DNA from: Agarivorans sp. Alg241-V36
Lineage (GTDB): Bacteria > Pseudomonadota > Gammaproteobacteria > Enterobacterales > Celerinatantimonadaceae
DNA length: 64,000 bases
Reading direction: 5' to 3'
Assembly: GCF_900537085.1 (NCBI RefSeq)
Contig: NZ_UNRE01000007.1
Coordinates: 119,653 to 183,652 of the forward strand
This document shows positions 9,567-19,076 of the stretch, piece by piece. The position numbers were made by a program, and so were the translations under genes. Numbering within the stretch: the stretch's first letter is position 1; every line of letters starts with the position of its first letter. The notes beneath the pieces were generated by a model, which was not told where the DNA came from, did not search any database, and saw nothing but the letters and a program-made list of their open reading frames with translations.

Positions 9567-11786
9567 ATGTCGCTGCCGTATACTAATCCTTCGCTCAGCG
9601 TAGCCGAGCGAGTAGAAAACCTGTTGTCGCTAATGAGCGTGGAAGAAAAAGTAGGCCAAATGCTCCAACTGCCAGCTAACATGCCTGAAAATCTCGACAA
9701 GCTTGAAAACTGGAATGTAGGAAGCTACCTGCACTGTACCGGCACCATGGTAGAAGAACTGCAACAACGTGCCGCTAAAACTCGCCTTGGCATTCCTCTT
9801 ATTTTTGGTATTGATGCTATTCATGGCCATTGCTTCGAAAACAGCGGTACGGTGTTTCCTACCCAACTGGCATTGTCTTGTGCTTGGAGCAAACAACTAA
9901 GCCAAAGCATGGCTCGCGTTACTGCGATTGAAACCCGCGCTTGTGGCCTGCATTGGACATTTTCACCAGTATTATGTGTAGGTCGTGATAGCCGCTGGGG
10001 ACGAATTAACGAAACTTTTGGTGAAGATCCATGGTTGATTGGAGAGCTTGCCGCCGCTGCTGTTTATGGTTACCAAGGTGATAACTTAGCCTCAAACGAT
10101 ACAATTTTAGCTTGTGCCAAGCACTATGTAGCCTATGGCGAAGCAACCGGTGGCCGCGATGCTTACGAGGCTGAAGTTTCTCCTCGCAAACTGCTTTCGC
10201 TGTTCTTGCCGCCTTTTGAGAAAGCGGTAAAAGAAGCCAAAGTTGCCACCCTTATGGTGGGTTACCAAGCTATAGATGGTGTGCCATGTAGCGCCAATAG
10301 CTGGTTACTGCGCGAAGTGCCTAAAAACCAATGGGGAATGGACGGTTTCATCGTTACCGACTGGGACAACATTGGTTCATTGCACGACAAACAGCGAGTA
10401 GCCGAAGACTTGCGCCATGCTGCAAAAATTGCTGTCGAATCTGGCAATGACATGATCATGACAACCCCGTCATTCTATCAACATACCATCGACTTAGTGA
10501 AAGATGGCGAGCTAGATATAGCCTTAATCGACGACGCAGTATCGCGCATCCTAAAGTACAAGTTTGAACTAGGCTTATTTGAAGACTACCGCTATACCGA
10601 CCTAAGCAAAAAAGACCAAATATTAGGTAATGCAGATCACTGGCAAGCAGCACTAGAAGCCAGCCGCCAATCGCTAACTTTATTACAAAATAACGGCATT
10701 TTACCGCTGTCAGATAGCTCTAAACCTAAGATCTTGTTATGTGGCGCTAACGCCGATGATGTGGTTGCACAGCTAGGCGACTGGTCATTTGGTTCTATGC
10801 AAGCAGGTGCTGCAGATGATAGCTACCACCAAAAAGACGCCATTACTTTGCGCCAAGGTTTACAAGCCGCTGCTGATGCCGGACGTTGTGAATTAAACTA
10901 CGTTCGCGGTGCAGCACCAGCCGAAGCCGAATTTGAGGAAATAGCCAGTGCGGTAAGCGCTGCCGACAATAGTGACATCATCGTAGCCTGTGTTGGCGAT
11001 ACACTCAGCCAACATGGTGAGTTTCATGACCGCGCCGACTTGGATTTAAGTGGCCAACAACAAGCAATGTTAGAAGCCCTAAAAGCCACTGGAAAACCTT
11101 TAATCGTGGTATTTATGGCATCTAAGCCGCTTACCATTGGCTGGGTGAAACAACATGCCGATGCGATTGTTTGTGCCTTTAACCCAGGAGCAAAAGGTGG
11201 CCAAGCCCTTAGCGAACTGTTATTTGGCGAACTCAATCCTAGCGGTAAGTTAACTATTAGCTTCCCGCAGCATGTGGGCCAATCTCCGGTTTACTACAAC
11301 AAATATGAAGGTTGGCACGCTCGTTTATCAGAGCGCACCAACAATCAAGAACGTTACATCGATATGCCCTTACTGCCTTTATTTAGTTTTGGCGAAGGCA
11401 TTAGCTACAGTGAGTTTAGCTACAGTGAGCTCACCGTTGACACCCCTTGTTTAGCTGCCAACAGCGACTTAAGCCAAGGCGAGGCACTAAAGGTGTCGGT
11501 AAATATCAGCAATATTAGCCAACGCTCAGGTGTCGAGGTTGCGCAGTTATATATTCATGACTGCGCTGCTTCAGTCACTGTTCCAGTGCTGCAGCTACGA
11601 GGTTTTGAGCGAGTAGAATTAGCCCCAGGTGAAACGCAAAAGGTTGAATTTAGCGTGCCCTTTGCAGACTTAGCCCTAATCAACGCGCAACTACAAAAAG
11701 TTGTAGAGCCGGGTGCATTTAAAGTATTTGTTGGGCCATCTTCTAAAGCAGAAGATTTGCTCTCAGCCGACTTTAAGGTAGCTTAA
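9567..11786 (+). CDS. cytoplasmic glycoside hydrolase family 3 enzyme
   Basis: A 739-residue GH3 glycosidase, probably a beta-glucosidase type that hydrolyses oligosaccharides with retention. Motifs run in GH3 order: EKVGQML, GIDAIHG (about 81-87), RDSRWGRINETFGEDP (140-155), KHYVAYGE (185-192) and the nucleophile motif GFIVTDWDN with Asp265. A second alpha/beta domain (LLCGANADDV, later RADLDLSGQQ) and a C-terminal Fn3-like domain (GVEVAQLYI) complete the family layout. The ATG at 9567 follows AGAGGA at 8 bases; an earlier frame start lacks a ribosome site. There is no signal peptide, so the substrate must be imported. The specificity (glucosidase, xylosidase or exo-glucanase) is not resolved. 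Confidence 0.9.
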   Translation: MSLPYTNPSLSVAERVENLLSLMSVEEKVGQMLQLPANMPENLDKLENWNVGSYLHCTGTMVEELQQRAAKTRLGIPLIFGIDAIHGHCFENSGTVFPTQLALSCAWSKQLSQSMARVTAIETRACGLHWTFSPVLCVGRDSRWGRINETFGEDPWLIGELAAAAVYGYQGDNLASNDTILACAKHYVAYGEATGGRDAYEAEVSPRKLLSLFLPPFEKAVKEAKVATLMVGYQAIDGVPCSANSWLLREVPKNQWGMDGFIVTDWDNIGSLHDKQRVAEDLRHAAKIAVESGNDMIMTTPSFYQHTIDLVKDGELDIALIDDAVSRILKYKFELGLFEDYRYTDLSKKDQILGNADHWQAALEASRQSLTLLQNNGILPLSDSSKPKILLCGANADDVVAQLGDWSFGSMQAGAADDSYHQKDAITLRQGLQAAADAGRCELNYVRGAAPAEAEFEEIASAVSAADNSDIIVACVGDTLSQHGEFHDRADLDLSGQQQAMLEALKATGKPLIVVFMASKPLTIGWVKQHADAIVCAFNPGAKGGQALSELLFGELNPSGKLTISFPQHVGQSPVYYNKYEGWHARLSERTNNQERYIDMPLLPLFSFGEGISYSEFSYSELTVDTPCLAANSDLSQGEALKVSVNISNISQRSGVEVAQLYIHDCAASVTVPVLQLRGFERVELAPGETQKVEFSVPFADLALINAQLQKVVEPGAFKVFVGPSSKAEDLLSADFKVA

Positions 11787-11820
11787 AGCAAAGTCAGTGA
11801 TTACAAACTGAGCCAATATA

Positions 11821-11850
11821 AAGCCTCTTAAGCTAGCTTAAGAGGCTTTT
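11821..11850. terminator. bidirectional terminator overlapping a stop codon
   Basis: A long perfect palindrome, AAGCCTCTTAAGCT followed by its reverse complement, then TT. It ends the GH3 transcript and overlaps the stop codon (11849-11851) of the convergent DinB-like gene. Confidence 0.85.
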
Positions 11851-12376
11851 ATGCATCTGGGATCTGCAATAATAAATCTGTTACGCCAAGGTCAATCCCG
11901 CATTGATTCAATAAAGTTGAGATTTGACCACGGTGATGGGTTTGATGATTAAAAAAGTGCAACACTAACAACTCGAAGGGCTTGTTCTGCGCTTCTCCTT
12001 TACTGTTTTTATAGCTTAAAGCTTGCTGCAAGTGGCTCGATGTAAGCTCTTCAGCAAATCTAATGATCACTTCATCCATCTTAAAGCGCGCTACTTTTAA
12101 ACTGGCCAAGTCTTGATAGAGGATTTCATCCAAGGCCTTAGGTCGGGTTAATGCCGATACGGACTGCAAACAGTTAAAGCCACCAGCAAGTCTGGCAAAG
12201 CGCTGTAACCACAAAGTATCACCCACTAAAATGTGGTTTAGCGTGGCAAAAATAGAACCGAAAAATGCTTGTCTATCTTGTTTTAGCTCTTGCTCACTCA
12301 ATTGAGTTGCGCAAGCATAAAGCTGTTGATTCATTACTTGGTTATATTGCGCCATTAAGGTAAAAGCAGTGCTCAT
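11849..12376 (-). CDS. DinB family protein
   Basis: A 175-residue four-helix protein of the DinB/YfiT superfamily. The usual metal-binding histidines are visible: one in LNHILVGDTLW (about residue 47) and two in HFFNHQTHHRGQ near residue 139-150. Members act as metal-dependent thiol transferases or hydrolases, and this one has no assigned substrate. Full length, monocistronic, and overlapping the hairpin of the convergent GH3 gene. Confidence 0.8.
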   Translation of the reverse strand: MSTAFTLMAQYNQVMNQQLYACATQLSEQELKQDRQAFFGSIFATLNHILVGDTLWLQRFARLAGGFNCLQSVSALTRPKALDEILYQDLASLKVARFKMDEVIIRFAEELTSSHLQQALSYKNSKGEAQNKPFELLVLHFFNHQTHHRGQISTLLNQCGIDLGVTDLLLQIPDA

Positions 12377-12524
12377 TGTTATTCCTTATTGTTGCTGCCG
12401 TTCACTAACAACAGTACGTCGAACGCTTAGTTGAGATAGATTTTAATCAAACGATAGTGAGCTAGTAAGGCGCTGTAAACCATGCATTTCAGTGTTAACA
12501 GCGCTTACAAGCGGCAACTCAAGT

Positions 12525-12974
12525 CTATAGTTCCTCTTCTAACTCAGCGTCAATAGCCTTATTTGGTTCATCATCAGCAAAATAGGCCATGTCACGGGTA
12601 TTCTTTTGAACGGCAATGGCAGCAAATAAACATAGGGCATAAGCCATGGCATAAAAGCCTTTTTCACTTAGTGCCAAAGTGGCATTGAACAAACCAATGG
12701 TTAACAAGGCGACGGCAGCTACTAGGGAGAACCAGCTCAAACCATAATAAATAGCGGTAACTTTAATACCTTCCAATTTGTCACGTACCGATTTCTGTAA
12801 AGACACTGAAGAAAACAACCCAAACAATAATAAAGTGAAGTAGTAACCCTTTTCATTTAGCTGCATATCAGCATTCCACAAACCTATCAGATAAGCGCCC
12901 GCGCCGAGTAACAAGGCCGCCCAAGAGGCACCAATAAAGGCTGAAGTTGGTTTTGGTAAAGTTTGCTGTTTCAT
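12525..12974 (-). CDS. yiaA: inner membrane protein YiaA
   Basis: A 149-residue inner membrane protein with two YiaA/YiaB two-helix units. Both units carry the family signature: [16 protein letters not shown] with SLQKSVRDK, and [16 protein letters not shown] with AVQKNTRDM. This gives four membrane helices. E. coli YiaA has about the same length, so the Met at 12974 (AAGGAAC upstream) was chosen. An in-frame ATG at 13058, behind GGGAGTG, would add 28 residues. Its role is unknown. It follows the DUF2145 gene on the same strand, with 126 bases between. Confidence 0.8.
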   Translation of the reverse strand: MKQQTLPKPTSAFIGASWAALLLGAGAYLIGLWNADMQLNEKGYYFTLLLFGLFSSVSLQKSVRDKLEGIKVTAIYYGLSWFSLVAAVALLTIGLFNATLALSEKGFYAMAYALCLFAAIAVQKNTRDMAYFADDEPNKAIDAELEEEL

Positions 12975-13100
12975 ATCGTTCTTGTTCCTTAAGTTTAACG
13001 GCTTAGAATTGCTATCTAGTTGATTAATATACCCTAGTTCTTTTTCTACTTGGCTCATATTCACTCCCATATTGAATTTATTAAGATCTTGGTCAATTAA

Positions 13101-13904
13101 TTACAACAGGGGTTTGTAAGCATCGTGCTGGTATAACACCACCGAGTGCTCCAACATTTGCTTCTCTTCTAAGTAGCGCGCAATGCTAGTAAAGGTGGCC
13201 GTTTGTGGCTTTCCAGGGTGATCTTTGGTGGTAACTTCATCTAAAAACAATCCGCCCATAAACAGCTTAAAACGGTTTATTTTAATCGGTTGAGGGTTAA
13301 AGTCTGACTTAGCCAACCACTTAAGCTCTTCACGGTTGGTAGTATCAAAGATACTGGCATTTAGCATATCTAAGGTGTGCTCGGTACAGTTTTGAAACTG
13401 TCCGTCAAAGGGGTTAGCCAATACTGAATAATTAGGGTTATGCACCAGATGATTACCGCCATTGTTTATCAGCGTTAATAAGCCAGCTTGCACCTCTTTA
13501 TTAGGAATAATAATACCGGCTTTTAAGCTGTCGGCTCCCCAAAAAAAGTCCACCGGATAATCAGTCACCAAGCTGCTGTGACCTAAATCTCCCTGATTTT
13601 GATAGAGGTTATAGATAGCATACCCTTTGGCAGTCTCGCCAGAGTCGAGGGTAATGTTTGAGTACACAGCCAAGGCGGTGTGAGTGAACTGTACACCTTT
13701 AGGTAAATCTTCCTGCGGGCGACCAACTCGCCCAATAATGAATACGTTGGCACGGTGTTTAGCCGCATACTTTTCTACTTCTTTAGAAAATTTGGCAATG
13801 GCTTCAGGTTGATGCTTGGCTTCTTCAGCTGGCGCGCTGCCAGCGTAACTGCCCACATTAAATAAAATAGCAGAGGCTAGAATTAATAATTTAATCGCTT
13901 TCAT
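13101..13904 (-). CDS. DUF2145 family secreted protein
   Basis: A 267-residue exported protein. A signal peptide (MKAIKLLILASAI...SYAG) precedes a DUF2145 domain. Typical blocks are VFIIGRVGRPQEDLPKGVQFTHTALAVY, YAIYNLYQNQGD and FQNCTEHTLDML. The conserved Cys/His/Asp set is reminiscent of papain/NlpC-like folds, but that is inference. The Met at 13904 has AAGGAA upstream and starts a good signal peptide. It is the last gene of a run with two small Ala/Gly-rich secreted proteins (34-base gap to the first), so a shared function is likely. Confidence 0.8.
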   Translation of the reverse strand: MKAIKLLILASAILFNVGSYAGSAPAEEAKHQPEAIAKFSKEVEKYAAKHRANVFIIGRVGRPQEDLPKGVQFTHTALAVYSNITLDSGETAKGYAIYNLYQNQGDLGHSSLVTDYPVDFFWGADSLKAGIIIPNKEVQAGLLTLINNGGNHLVHNPNYSVLANPFDGQFQNCTEHTLDMLNASIFDTTNREELKWLAKSDFNPQPIKINRFKLFMGGLFLDEVTTKDHPGKPQTATFTSIARYLEEKQMLEHSVVLYQHDAYKPLL

Positions 13905-13938
13905 AGTAAAATTCCTTTTTAACAATGGCTAAAGTGAA

Positions 13939-14322
13939 TTAACGGATAAGAATGAACTCACCAATTTCTAGGGGGACAGGAGCACCAGCAGAGTCAGCTG
14001 CTGCAGCAGCACTAATCGTTGCCCCACTGCCTACCGCAGCAACAGAAGCCAAGGGCGCTGCGATTGGCAGAGCAATTGGACCACTAAGATCTCCAGCGAC
14101 AGAAACTCCAGTACTGCCAGCTACAGCTGCAGTACTCCCTACCACCATTATTGGCATGGTTACCGCAGCTACGGCCACTTGACCACTGCCCTTTAGTCCT
14201 GTGGAACCAGCTAGAGCTGAATGTTTGGCTGATTGATTAAAATTCTGCCCCGATTCGGTCGCTGCCGCATTTAAACTACTTAGAGCAAAAGTAGTGATTA
14301 GTATCGATTTCCATAGTTTCAT
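13939..14322 (-). CDS. small Ala/Gly-rich secreted protein, paralogue 1
   Basis: A 127-residue exported protein: signal peptide MKLWKSILITTFALSSLNAAA, then a low-complexity region rich in Ala, Gly, Val and Ser, with hydrophobic stretches that could insert in a membrane. It ends in VPLEIGEFILIR. It is paralogous to the next gene upstream, sharing the signal peptide, the KxSALAxSTGLxGSGQ block and the P-x-E-I-G-E end. AAGGAATTT before ATG supports the start. No known family was recognised. It probably works with the DUF2145 protein encoded 34 bases downstream. Confidence 0.65.
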   Translation of the reverse strand: MKLWKSILITTFALSSLNAAATESGQNFNQSAKHSALAGSTGLKGSGQVAVAAVTMPIMVVGSTAAVAGSTGVSVAGDLSGPIALPIAAPLASVAAVGSGATISAAAAADSAGAPVPLEIGEFILIR

Positions 14323-14358
14323 TGTTAAATTCCTTTAAAGTTATGATTTGGGAGAGGG

Positions 14359-14664
14359 CTATTGCGCCGCGCCAATAATGACTTGCTCGCCAATCTCAAA
14401 GGGAACTGGCACGCTGGCTTCTTCTGCAATATGTTGAGTACCGCTGGCAACGCCACGGCTTACTTCTGCTACACCTCCACTTACTAACATCACTGGTGTA
14501 GTCACTACGCTAAGCGCTAATTGACCACTTCCAGCCAAACCAGTTGAAGCGGCTAAAGCAGAATATTTGGTGGATTGACTTAAGTTTTCGAGAGAGCCAA
14601 CAGCAGCGGCATTTAGGCTAGTAAGGGCAATTGAGCTGATTAAAAGTGATGTCCATAGTTTCAT
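14359..14664 (-). CDS. small Ala/Gly-rich secreted protein, paralogue 2
   Basis: A 101-residue exported protein, first gene of the run. Signal peptide MKLWTSLLISSIALTSLNAAA, block KYSALAASTGLAGSGQLALS, and terminal VPFEIGEQVIIG. It shares all three landmarks with its neighbour but lacks about 25 residues of the Ala-rich middle. An AGGGAATT site supports the ATG. Function unknown. An XRE regulator is transcribed from the other side of the 113-base promoter region. Confidence 0.65.
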   Translation of the reverse strand: MKLWTSLLISSIALTSLNAAAVGSLENLSQSTKYSALAASTGLAGSGQLALSVVTTPVMLVSGGVAEVSRGVASGTQHIAEEASVPVPFEIGEQVIIGAAQ

Positions 14665-14777
14665 AATAATTCCCTGTTGGTTAAGTTCGCATTAACCATA
14701 AAGTCCGGGAATTTCTGTGTAAACGCCGCTGTAATATGTTTATTATGAATAAACACTAAGTATAGTATTTGTATACC

Positions 14778-15527
14778 ATGAGCCAGTTAAAGCAGATCCG
14801 CGACACCCTAAAGCAAGTTTTTCGACAGCAAGGTTTAACCTACAAAGATGTCGCTCAACGGCTAAATATGAGCGAAGCTAATGTAAAACGCATGTTCTCT
14901 ACCAATAGCTTTTCCTTAGAGCGTTTAGAAGAAATGTGTCATATCGTGGAGCTAAACCTTATTGACCTGTTCTTGCTAGCCGATCAAGAAAAAGAAAAGC
15001 TCACCCATTTAACCCGTGAACAAGAGCAAGAACTGATCGACGACCACAAATTGTTTTTAGTGGCAGTATGTGTTCGAGACTCGTGGACCTTTGAAGAAAT
15101 CATCCAGCGTTATGACTTAAGCGAGCATGAATGCATTCGTTTAATGGCTCGGCTCGACAAATTGAATATGATTCAGTTGCTGCCCAATAACGCCTATAAG
15201 CTGCTTATCGCTCAGGATTTTCGTTGGTTACCTAACGGGCCATTGGAGCGCTTTATGGAAAAAATCGTCTTGGCCGAATTCATGAACTCTCGCTTTAACG
15301 GCGACGATAGCTTTCGCTTTTATTTGCGTGGCCATTACTCACAAAGCTCTATTGAAATCATTTTGCGCAAGCTGAACCAGCTAACCAAAGAAGCAGCCAC
15401 CCTAAACCAGCAAGACGCCTCGTTACCGCTCGATAAACGTCGTCATACCGGAATGCTCTTAGCGCTACGCCCGTGGGAGATTTCAATATTTGAAAAGCTG
15501 GCGCGGGATGCTAATAAGGCTAGTTAA
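14778..15527 (+). CDS. XRE/Cro-type transcriptional regulator
   Basis: A 249-residue regulator. Residues about 1-65 form a Cro/CI-type helix-turn-helix (IRDTLKQVF, then LTYKDVAQRLNMSEANVKRMF). The remainder is a helical domain without a ligand-binding family I recognise. Divergent from the DUF2145 locus, so it is the natural candidate regulator of that locus and itself. The ATG at 14778 has no clear Shine-Dalgarno. A TATAGT -10-like box at 14761-14766 would start transcription within about 6-12 bases of it, so the mRNA may be nearly leaderless. Confidence 0.8.
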   Translation: MSQLKQIRDTLKQVFRQQGLTYKDVAQRLNMSEANVKRMFSTNSFSLERLEEMCHIVELNLIDLFLLADQEKEKLTHLTREQEQELIDDHKLFLVAVCVRDSWTFEEIIQRYDLSEHECIRLMARLDKLNMIQLLPNNAYKLLIAQDFRWLPNGPLERFMEKIVLAEFMNSRFNGDDSFRFYLRGHYSQSSIEIILRKLNQLTKEAATLNQQDASLPLDKRRHTGMLLALRPWEISIFEKLARDANKAS

Positions 15528-15594
15528 AGCCACCACATAGACATACACTGTTTAACACTATCACCCAAGGTGAACCACAATTTAAGGATGAGTA

Positions 15595-16962
15595 ATGCTT
15601 TGTTTAACCGACCTTTTTCGCAAACCTAGTGGTTTATTACTCGGGCTTGTCAGTTTGAGCATTAGCTCACTGAGCGTGGCTCAAACGGCCACGGAAAACT
15701 GCGTAAACATTAATACTCAACATGAGCTGATAGAACAATATATCGAGCAAGCGCCTTATCGTCAGGCACTGCCTAGCAAAGTGAGTCAATTCTCTTATTC
15801 ACCGGATCAAAGCTATCAAGCCTATTTAGATTATGCACAAAAGCTGATTGCCCAGCGCAACCCGCGCGCCATGATGAGCTGCCCGCTATCGAGCCAAAGC
15901 TACCAATTACTCGCCAAGCAGCAACAGTGGCTGGGTACCGCCAAAGTGGTTCAGCTCCTCGCACCCTTTGAATTACGTCATGACAACAACGATAAAGCGG
16001 TGTTGTTGATTCACGGTCTAACCGATTCGCCTTATCACTTTCACGATCTAGCTTGGCACTTTTACCAACAAGGTTACGACGTGAGAACCTTGTTGCTTCC
16101 TGGCCATGGCACCGCACCTTCAGATCTCGTTAATGTAAGCTATAAGCAATGGCAGCAAGCTGCCGACTACGCGATTACTCGCACCAGCCAAGACTATCAG
16201 CAAGTCTATTTAGGTGGTTTTTCTACCGGTGGGGCCTTAATCCTTAACCATCTAATTGAAGCGCAAGAAAGTCCCGCAGCGATTAAAGGTGTCATGTTAT
16301 GGTCTCCTGCCTCACAAGCAAGTAGCGGCGTAGCATGGATGGCCAAATATGTAAGTTGGTTAAGCACTTGGTTAGACAAAGAAGGCGATGTAGATTTTGC
16401 TAAATATGAGTCTTTTCCTTACAACGCGGGAGCCCAAGTTCATGGCTTAATGAAACGTATGAACAAAGGTTTAGCTAAAGCCGATAGCCTGCCAGGTATT
16501 CCATTACTCATTGTTGCCAGTGAACACGACCAAACCATTAGTACCGCAGCTACCCTAGAACTATTAGGACAATGGCAAAGCAAACAAACTGGTGCCGCCA
16601 AGTCGGCCAATCACCTGGTTTATTATGGAGAGCAAAGCAGTATTCCAGAAGAGCTAAACAAGCAGGTAATGATAGAGTTTCCGAGCTGCACCACCGCCTC
16701 TTGCTCAGCAGTAAAAGATGTTGCCCATACAGCCACCATTAACGCGCCTAGCAACCCACATTATGGGGAGAATGGTCACTATCGAAATTGCAGCCATTAC
16801 TTAGCAGATCTGCCAAGTTACCAGCAATGTAAACAAGGCAAGAAGGTGGTGAAAGGAGAAAAAACCGAGCAAAACTTAGCCCAATATCCGCACTTACAAC
16901 GTCTAAGTTACAACCCTTACTACCAACAAATGCTGCGCAGCATCGATAAGTTTATGCAGTAA
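15595..16962 (+). CDS. secreted alpha/beta hydrolase
   Basis: A 455-residue alpha/beta hydrolase. Signal peptide to about SVAQ (residue 30). The fold shows as VLLIHGLTDSPYHFHDLA (oxyanion HG), LLPGHGTAPSD, and the nucleophile elbow GGFSTGGAL with Ser. The later acid and His would be in LLIVASEHDQTIS and near the C-terminal HYRNC region. It resembles the serine aminopeptidase S33/monoglyceride-lipase group, but is longer and has extra N- and C-terminal parts with cysteines. AAGGATGAG supports ATG. Likely a periplasmic esterase or lipase of unknown substrate. It follows the XRE gene by 67 bases. Confidence 0.8.
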   Translation: MLCLTDLFRKPSGLLLGLVSLSISSLSVAQTATENCVNINTQHELIEQYIEQAPYRQALPSKVSQFSYSPDQSYQAYLDYAQKLIAQRNPRAMMSCPLSSQSYQLLAKQQQWLGTAKVVQLLAPFELRHDNNDKAVLLIHGLTDSPYHFHDLAWHFYQQGYDVRTLLLPGHGTAPSDLVNVSYKQWQQAADYAITRTSQDYQQVYLGGFSTGGALILNHLIEAQESPAAIKGVMLWSPASQASSGVAWMAKYVSWLSTWLDKEGDVDFAKYESFPYNAGAQVHGLMKRMNKGLAKADSLPGIPLLIVASEHDQTISTAATLELLGQWQSKQTGAAKSANHLVYYGEQSSIPEELNKQVMIEFPSCTTASCSAVKDVAHTATINAPSNPHYGENGHYRNCSHYLADLPSYQQCKQGKKVVKGEKTEQNLAQYPHLQRLSYNPYYQQMLRSIDKFMQ

Positions 16963-16970
16963 CGCCGCCG

Positions 16971-18104
16971 CTAAGCGTCAGCGGGCATTTTCATACCTTC
17001 AGGAAGTTGGTAATGATTGTGAACCTGGCGCTGATTACGACCACTGCGCTTAGCAATATACAAGGCCTTGTCGGCATACTTACACAGCGACGAGAAGTTA
17101 TGGTCGATGGCTGAACTAGCCACGCCCACGCTACAAGTTAGGTACATAGAGCTCAGCGATTCAGGGTGAGCAATCATCATGTCTTCTAATTGCTGAACGA
17201 TTTGCTCTGCTAATAGGCTCGCTTGCTCTTCGCTAATGCAGCCAGCAAGTACAAACTCTTCACCTCCCATGCGCCCAACCACCAATTGATGTGGTTTTGC
17301 TAGAGTATTCAGCAATTTACCAAAGCGTTGTAAGGCTCGGTCACCCACTGCGTGACCCATGCTATCGTTGAGCAACTTAAAATAATCTAAGTCGCAATAC
17401 AAAACAGAAAAAGCCCGTTGGCCACTTTCCGCCAATAAAGCCTCGGCTTGTTCATCAAAGGCATGTCGGCGTAAACACAGACTTAATTGATCAACATTAG
17501 CAATGTGTTTTAACTGTTTACGTTGCTCTATTAACTGGGTGAACACTCCCACTCGATGACTAAATAGAATAAGCGATACAATCGTGCTCATGCCCAAGCC
17601 AAAGGCAAAATGCAGCACAGCATCCATATCAGCTTGCATCCGCATAACTAAGCTGGCCCATATCGCGGCGGCCACTAATAGCGCCATGAGCAACAAGGTG
17701 CGCTCTACCATAAAGCCGCCCAAAGCCACTATCACCAGCATTAGGGTGCTACTTTGGATGAGGTCGTTGGTTAGTACCATGTGGCTTAGCGAGTTAAGCA
17801 GCATTAGCACCACAACCACTAAGTGTAAAACGGTAGTTGAAGGTTGAATCAAGCGTGGTAAATATCGCCCACTAGCGTAAAGCGCCAAACTTGAGCTCAA
17901 CGCAATCCCGGCGAGAGTCCAACGCTCGAATGGCACCTCAATAACAAACACATGAGAAATGCTGAGCAGTAAGTACACCACACTCATCACATAGGCCAAG
18001 CGCAAACTTTGTGGCAAAGCTAACTCTTGTAAGAGCTGGTGCTGTTGCTTGCTGTAAGGCTGTAACAAGCCGGTTTTTTTTAATCTTTCGAACAATCCAT
18101 TCAC
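16971..18104 (-). CDS. membrane diguanylate cyclase (GGDEF)
   Basis: A 377-residue protein with about six predicted membrane helices in residues 35-190 and a C-terminal GGDEF domain. The active loop is GRMGGEEF (GGEEF at 280-284), and the substrate region DLDYFKLLNDSMGHAVGD is intact, so it should make cyclic di-GMP from GTP. The RxxD inhibitory site expected five residues before GGEEF is absent, so product inhibition may be missing. Its stop is 8 bases from that of the convergent hydrolase. GGAGTG sits close before ATG. Confidence 0.85.
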   Translation of the reverse strand: MNGLFERLKKTGLLQPYSKQQHQLLQELALPQSLRLAYVMSVVYLLLSISHVFVIEVPFERWTLAGIALSSSLALYASGRYLPRLIQPSTTVLHLVVVVLMLLNSLSHMVLTNDLIQSSTLMLVIVALGGFMVERTLLLMALLVAAAIWASLVMRMQADMDAVLHFAFGLGMSTIVSLILFSHRVGVFTQLIEQRKQLKHIANVDQLSLCLRRHAFDEQAEALLAESGQRAFSVLYCDLDYFKLLNDSMGHAVGDRALQRFGKLLNTLAKPHQLVVGRMGGEEFVLAGCISEEQASLLAEQIVQQLEDMMIAHPESLSSMYLTCSVGVASSAIDHNFSSLCKYADKALYIAKRSGRNQRQVHNHYQLPEGMKMPADA

Positions 18105-18294
18105 TCCGGCAACTCATTCTTGCGCTTTATTACTTTAGCAATCTGTGAGTTTTCTGCTTAGCTGACGCCAAGCAGTTAAAAATTAGCTCCGGAGCTTAAC
18201 TGAAACACCGACCAGTCTGAACACAAACAAGTCAATAAATAAGAAAAAATATCAAATTTGATTGTAAACACTCACTTTTTCCCTGCAGCGTCGC

Positions 18295-18714
18295 TTAAAA
18301 GCGACACCTTTTAAACGATAATCCTGCCAATTGCTTGGGTTGAACAAGTTTTCGCCACAGCTTTAGTAGGCCTAAACCATGACTAAGTAGCCCAATGCCC
18401 ATGCCTAAAATCGGCCAGAAAAACCACCATGGCCCTCCGGTTAGCCAATCAATCAAAAACAACATGCAGCAGATAGATAAATAGCTACTTGCATGAATTT
18501 TAAAGGCTAACAACTTTTTTGATTGAGCTTGCTGTTGCTGCTGTTGATGCTGCCATTGCTTGAGTGCCGCGTCGGTTTGCTGGGCGTCCAAACCCGATTG
18601 CTGAGCAATATCATACAACTCAGCCTCACTCACATGGTTTTGCTGGTTTTGTTGCTCACGTAAACCCAGCGAGATAATTTGCTCAAGTTGCTGCGGTGAA
18701 TAGCTTTTGTTCAT
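18295..18714 (-). CDS. 2TM domain protein
   Basis: A 139-residue protein. The N-terminal half is helical and Gln-rich, ending in QHQQQQQQAQ. The C-terminal half is a 2TM domain, with helices around SYLSICCMLFLIDWL and WWFFWPILGMGIGLLSHGL. Such proteins are small inner-membrane proteins of unknown role. AGGACAAAAAC precedes ATG. The last codons overlap a short GTCGCT/AGCGAC hairpin at the stop, which lacks a proper T tract. Confidence 0.7.
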   Translation of the reverse strand: MNKSYSPQQLEQIISLGLREQQNQQNHVSEAELYDIAQQSGLDAQQTDAALKQWQHQQQQQQAQSKKLLAFKIHASSYLSICCMLFLIDWLTGGPWWFFWPILGMGIGLLSHGLGLLKLWRKLVQPKQLAGLSFKRCRF

Positions 18715-19076
18715 GTTTTTGTCCTAAGCTGTATGACTTAGATAAAGCATAAGGTCAGAAATGGCAAAGCGTAACAGCCTACGATTAAGTGCAGATATAG
18801 CCGATAGAAGGTGATATTTTACGATGAACACCAGTAACAGAGTGCCTTTGTAATCAGCAAGCTTGACGCTTAAACAAGATATAAAAACAGCCAAAAACAA
18901 TTGAGCAAAGCATTAACCTGAAAAATCCTATAAAATAGGATTTATTAACTTAAATCAATGCATCATGAAGCCTCATTCACTATGCTGATTTGATAAGTCT
19001 ATTTTTTGGTCACTTTAGGTGATTAATCACAACGAAACAAACTAAACCGGAGAGTTTAGAAAACCTAGAGGTATAT
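18715..19076. other. intergenic region upstream of the AbgT gene
   Basis: About 360 bases with no gene. It holds one clear hairpin, AAATCCTA/TAGGATTT (18923-18943, loop TAAAA), about 130 bases before the transporter start. This could be an operator or a weak attenuator. Nothing else stands out. Confidence 0.4.

Noticed and set aside
12467..12508. Terminator with TAAGGCGCTGT/ACAGCGCTTA arms
   Set aside because: Loop of about 20 bases, a bulge and no T tract; it also contains AGCGCT but not the operator arms.
13952..14182. Ala/Thr-rich open frame opposite the small secreted protein
   Set aside because: Antisense image of a low-complexity gene whose signal peptide and ribosome site are on the minus strand.
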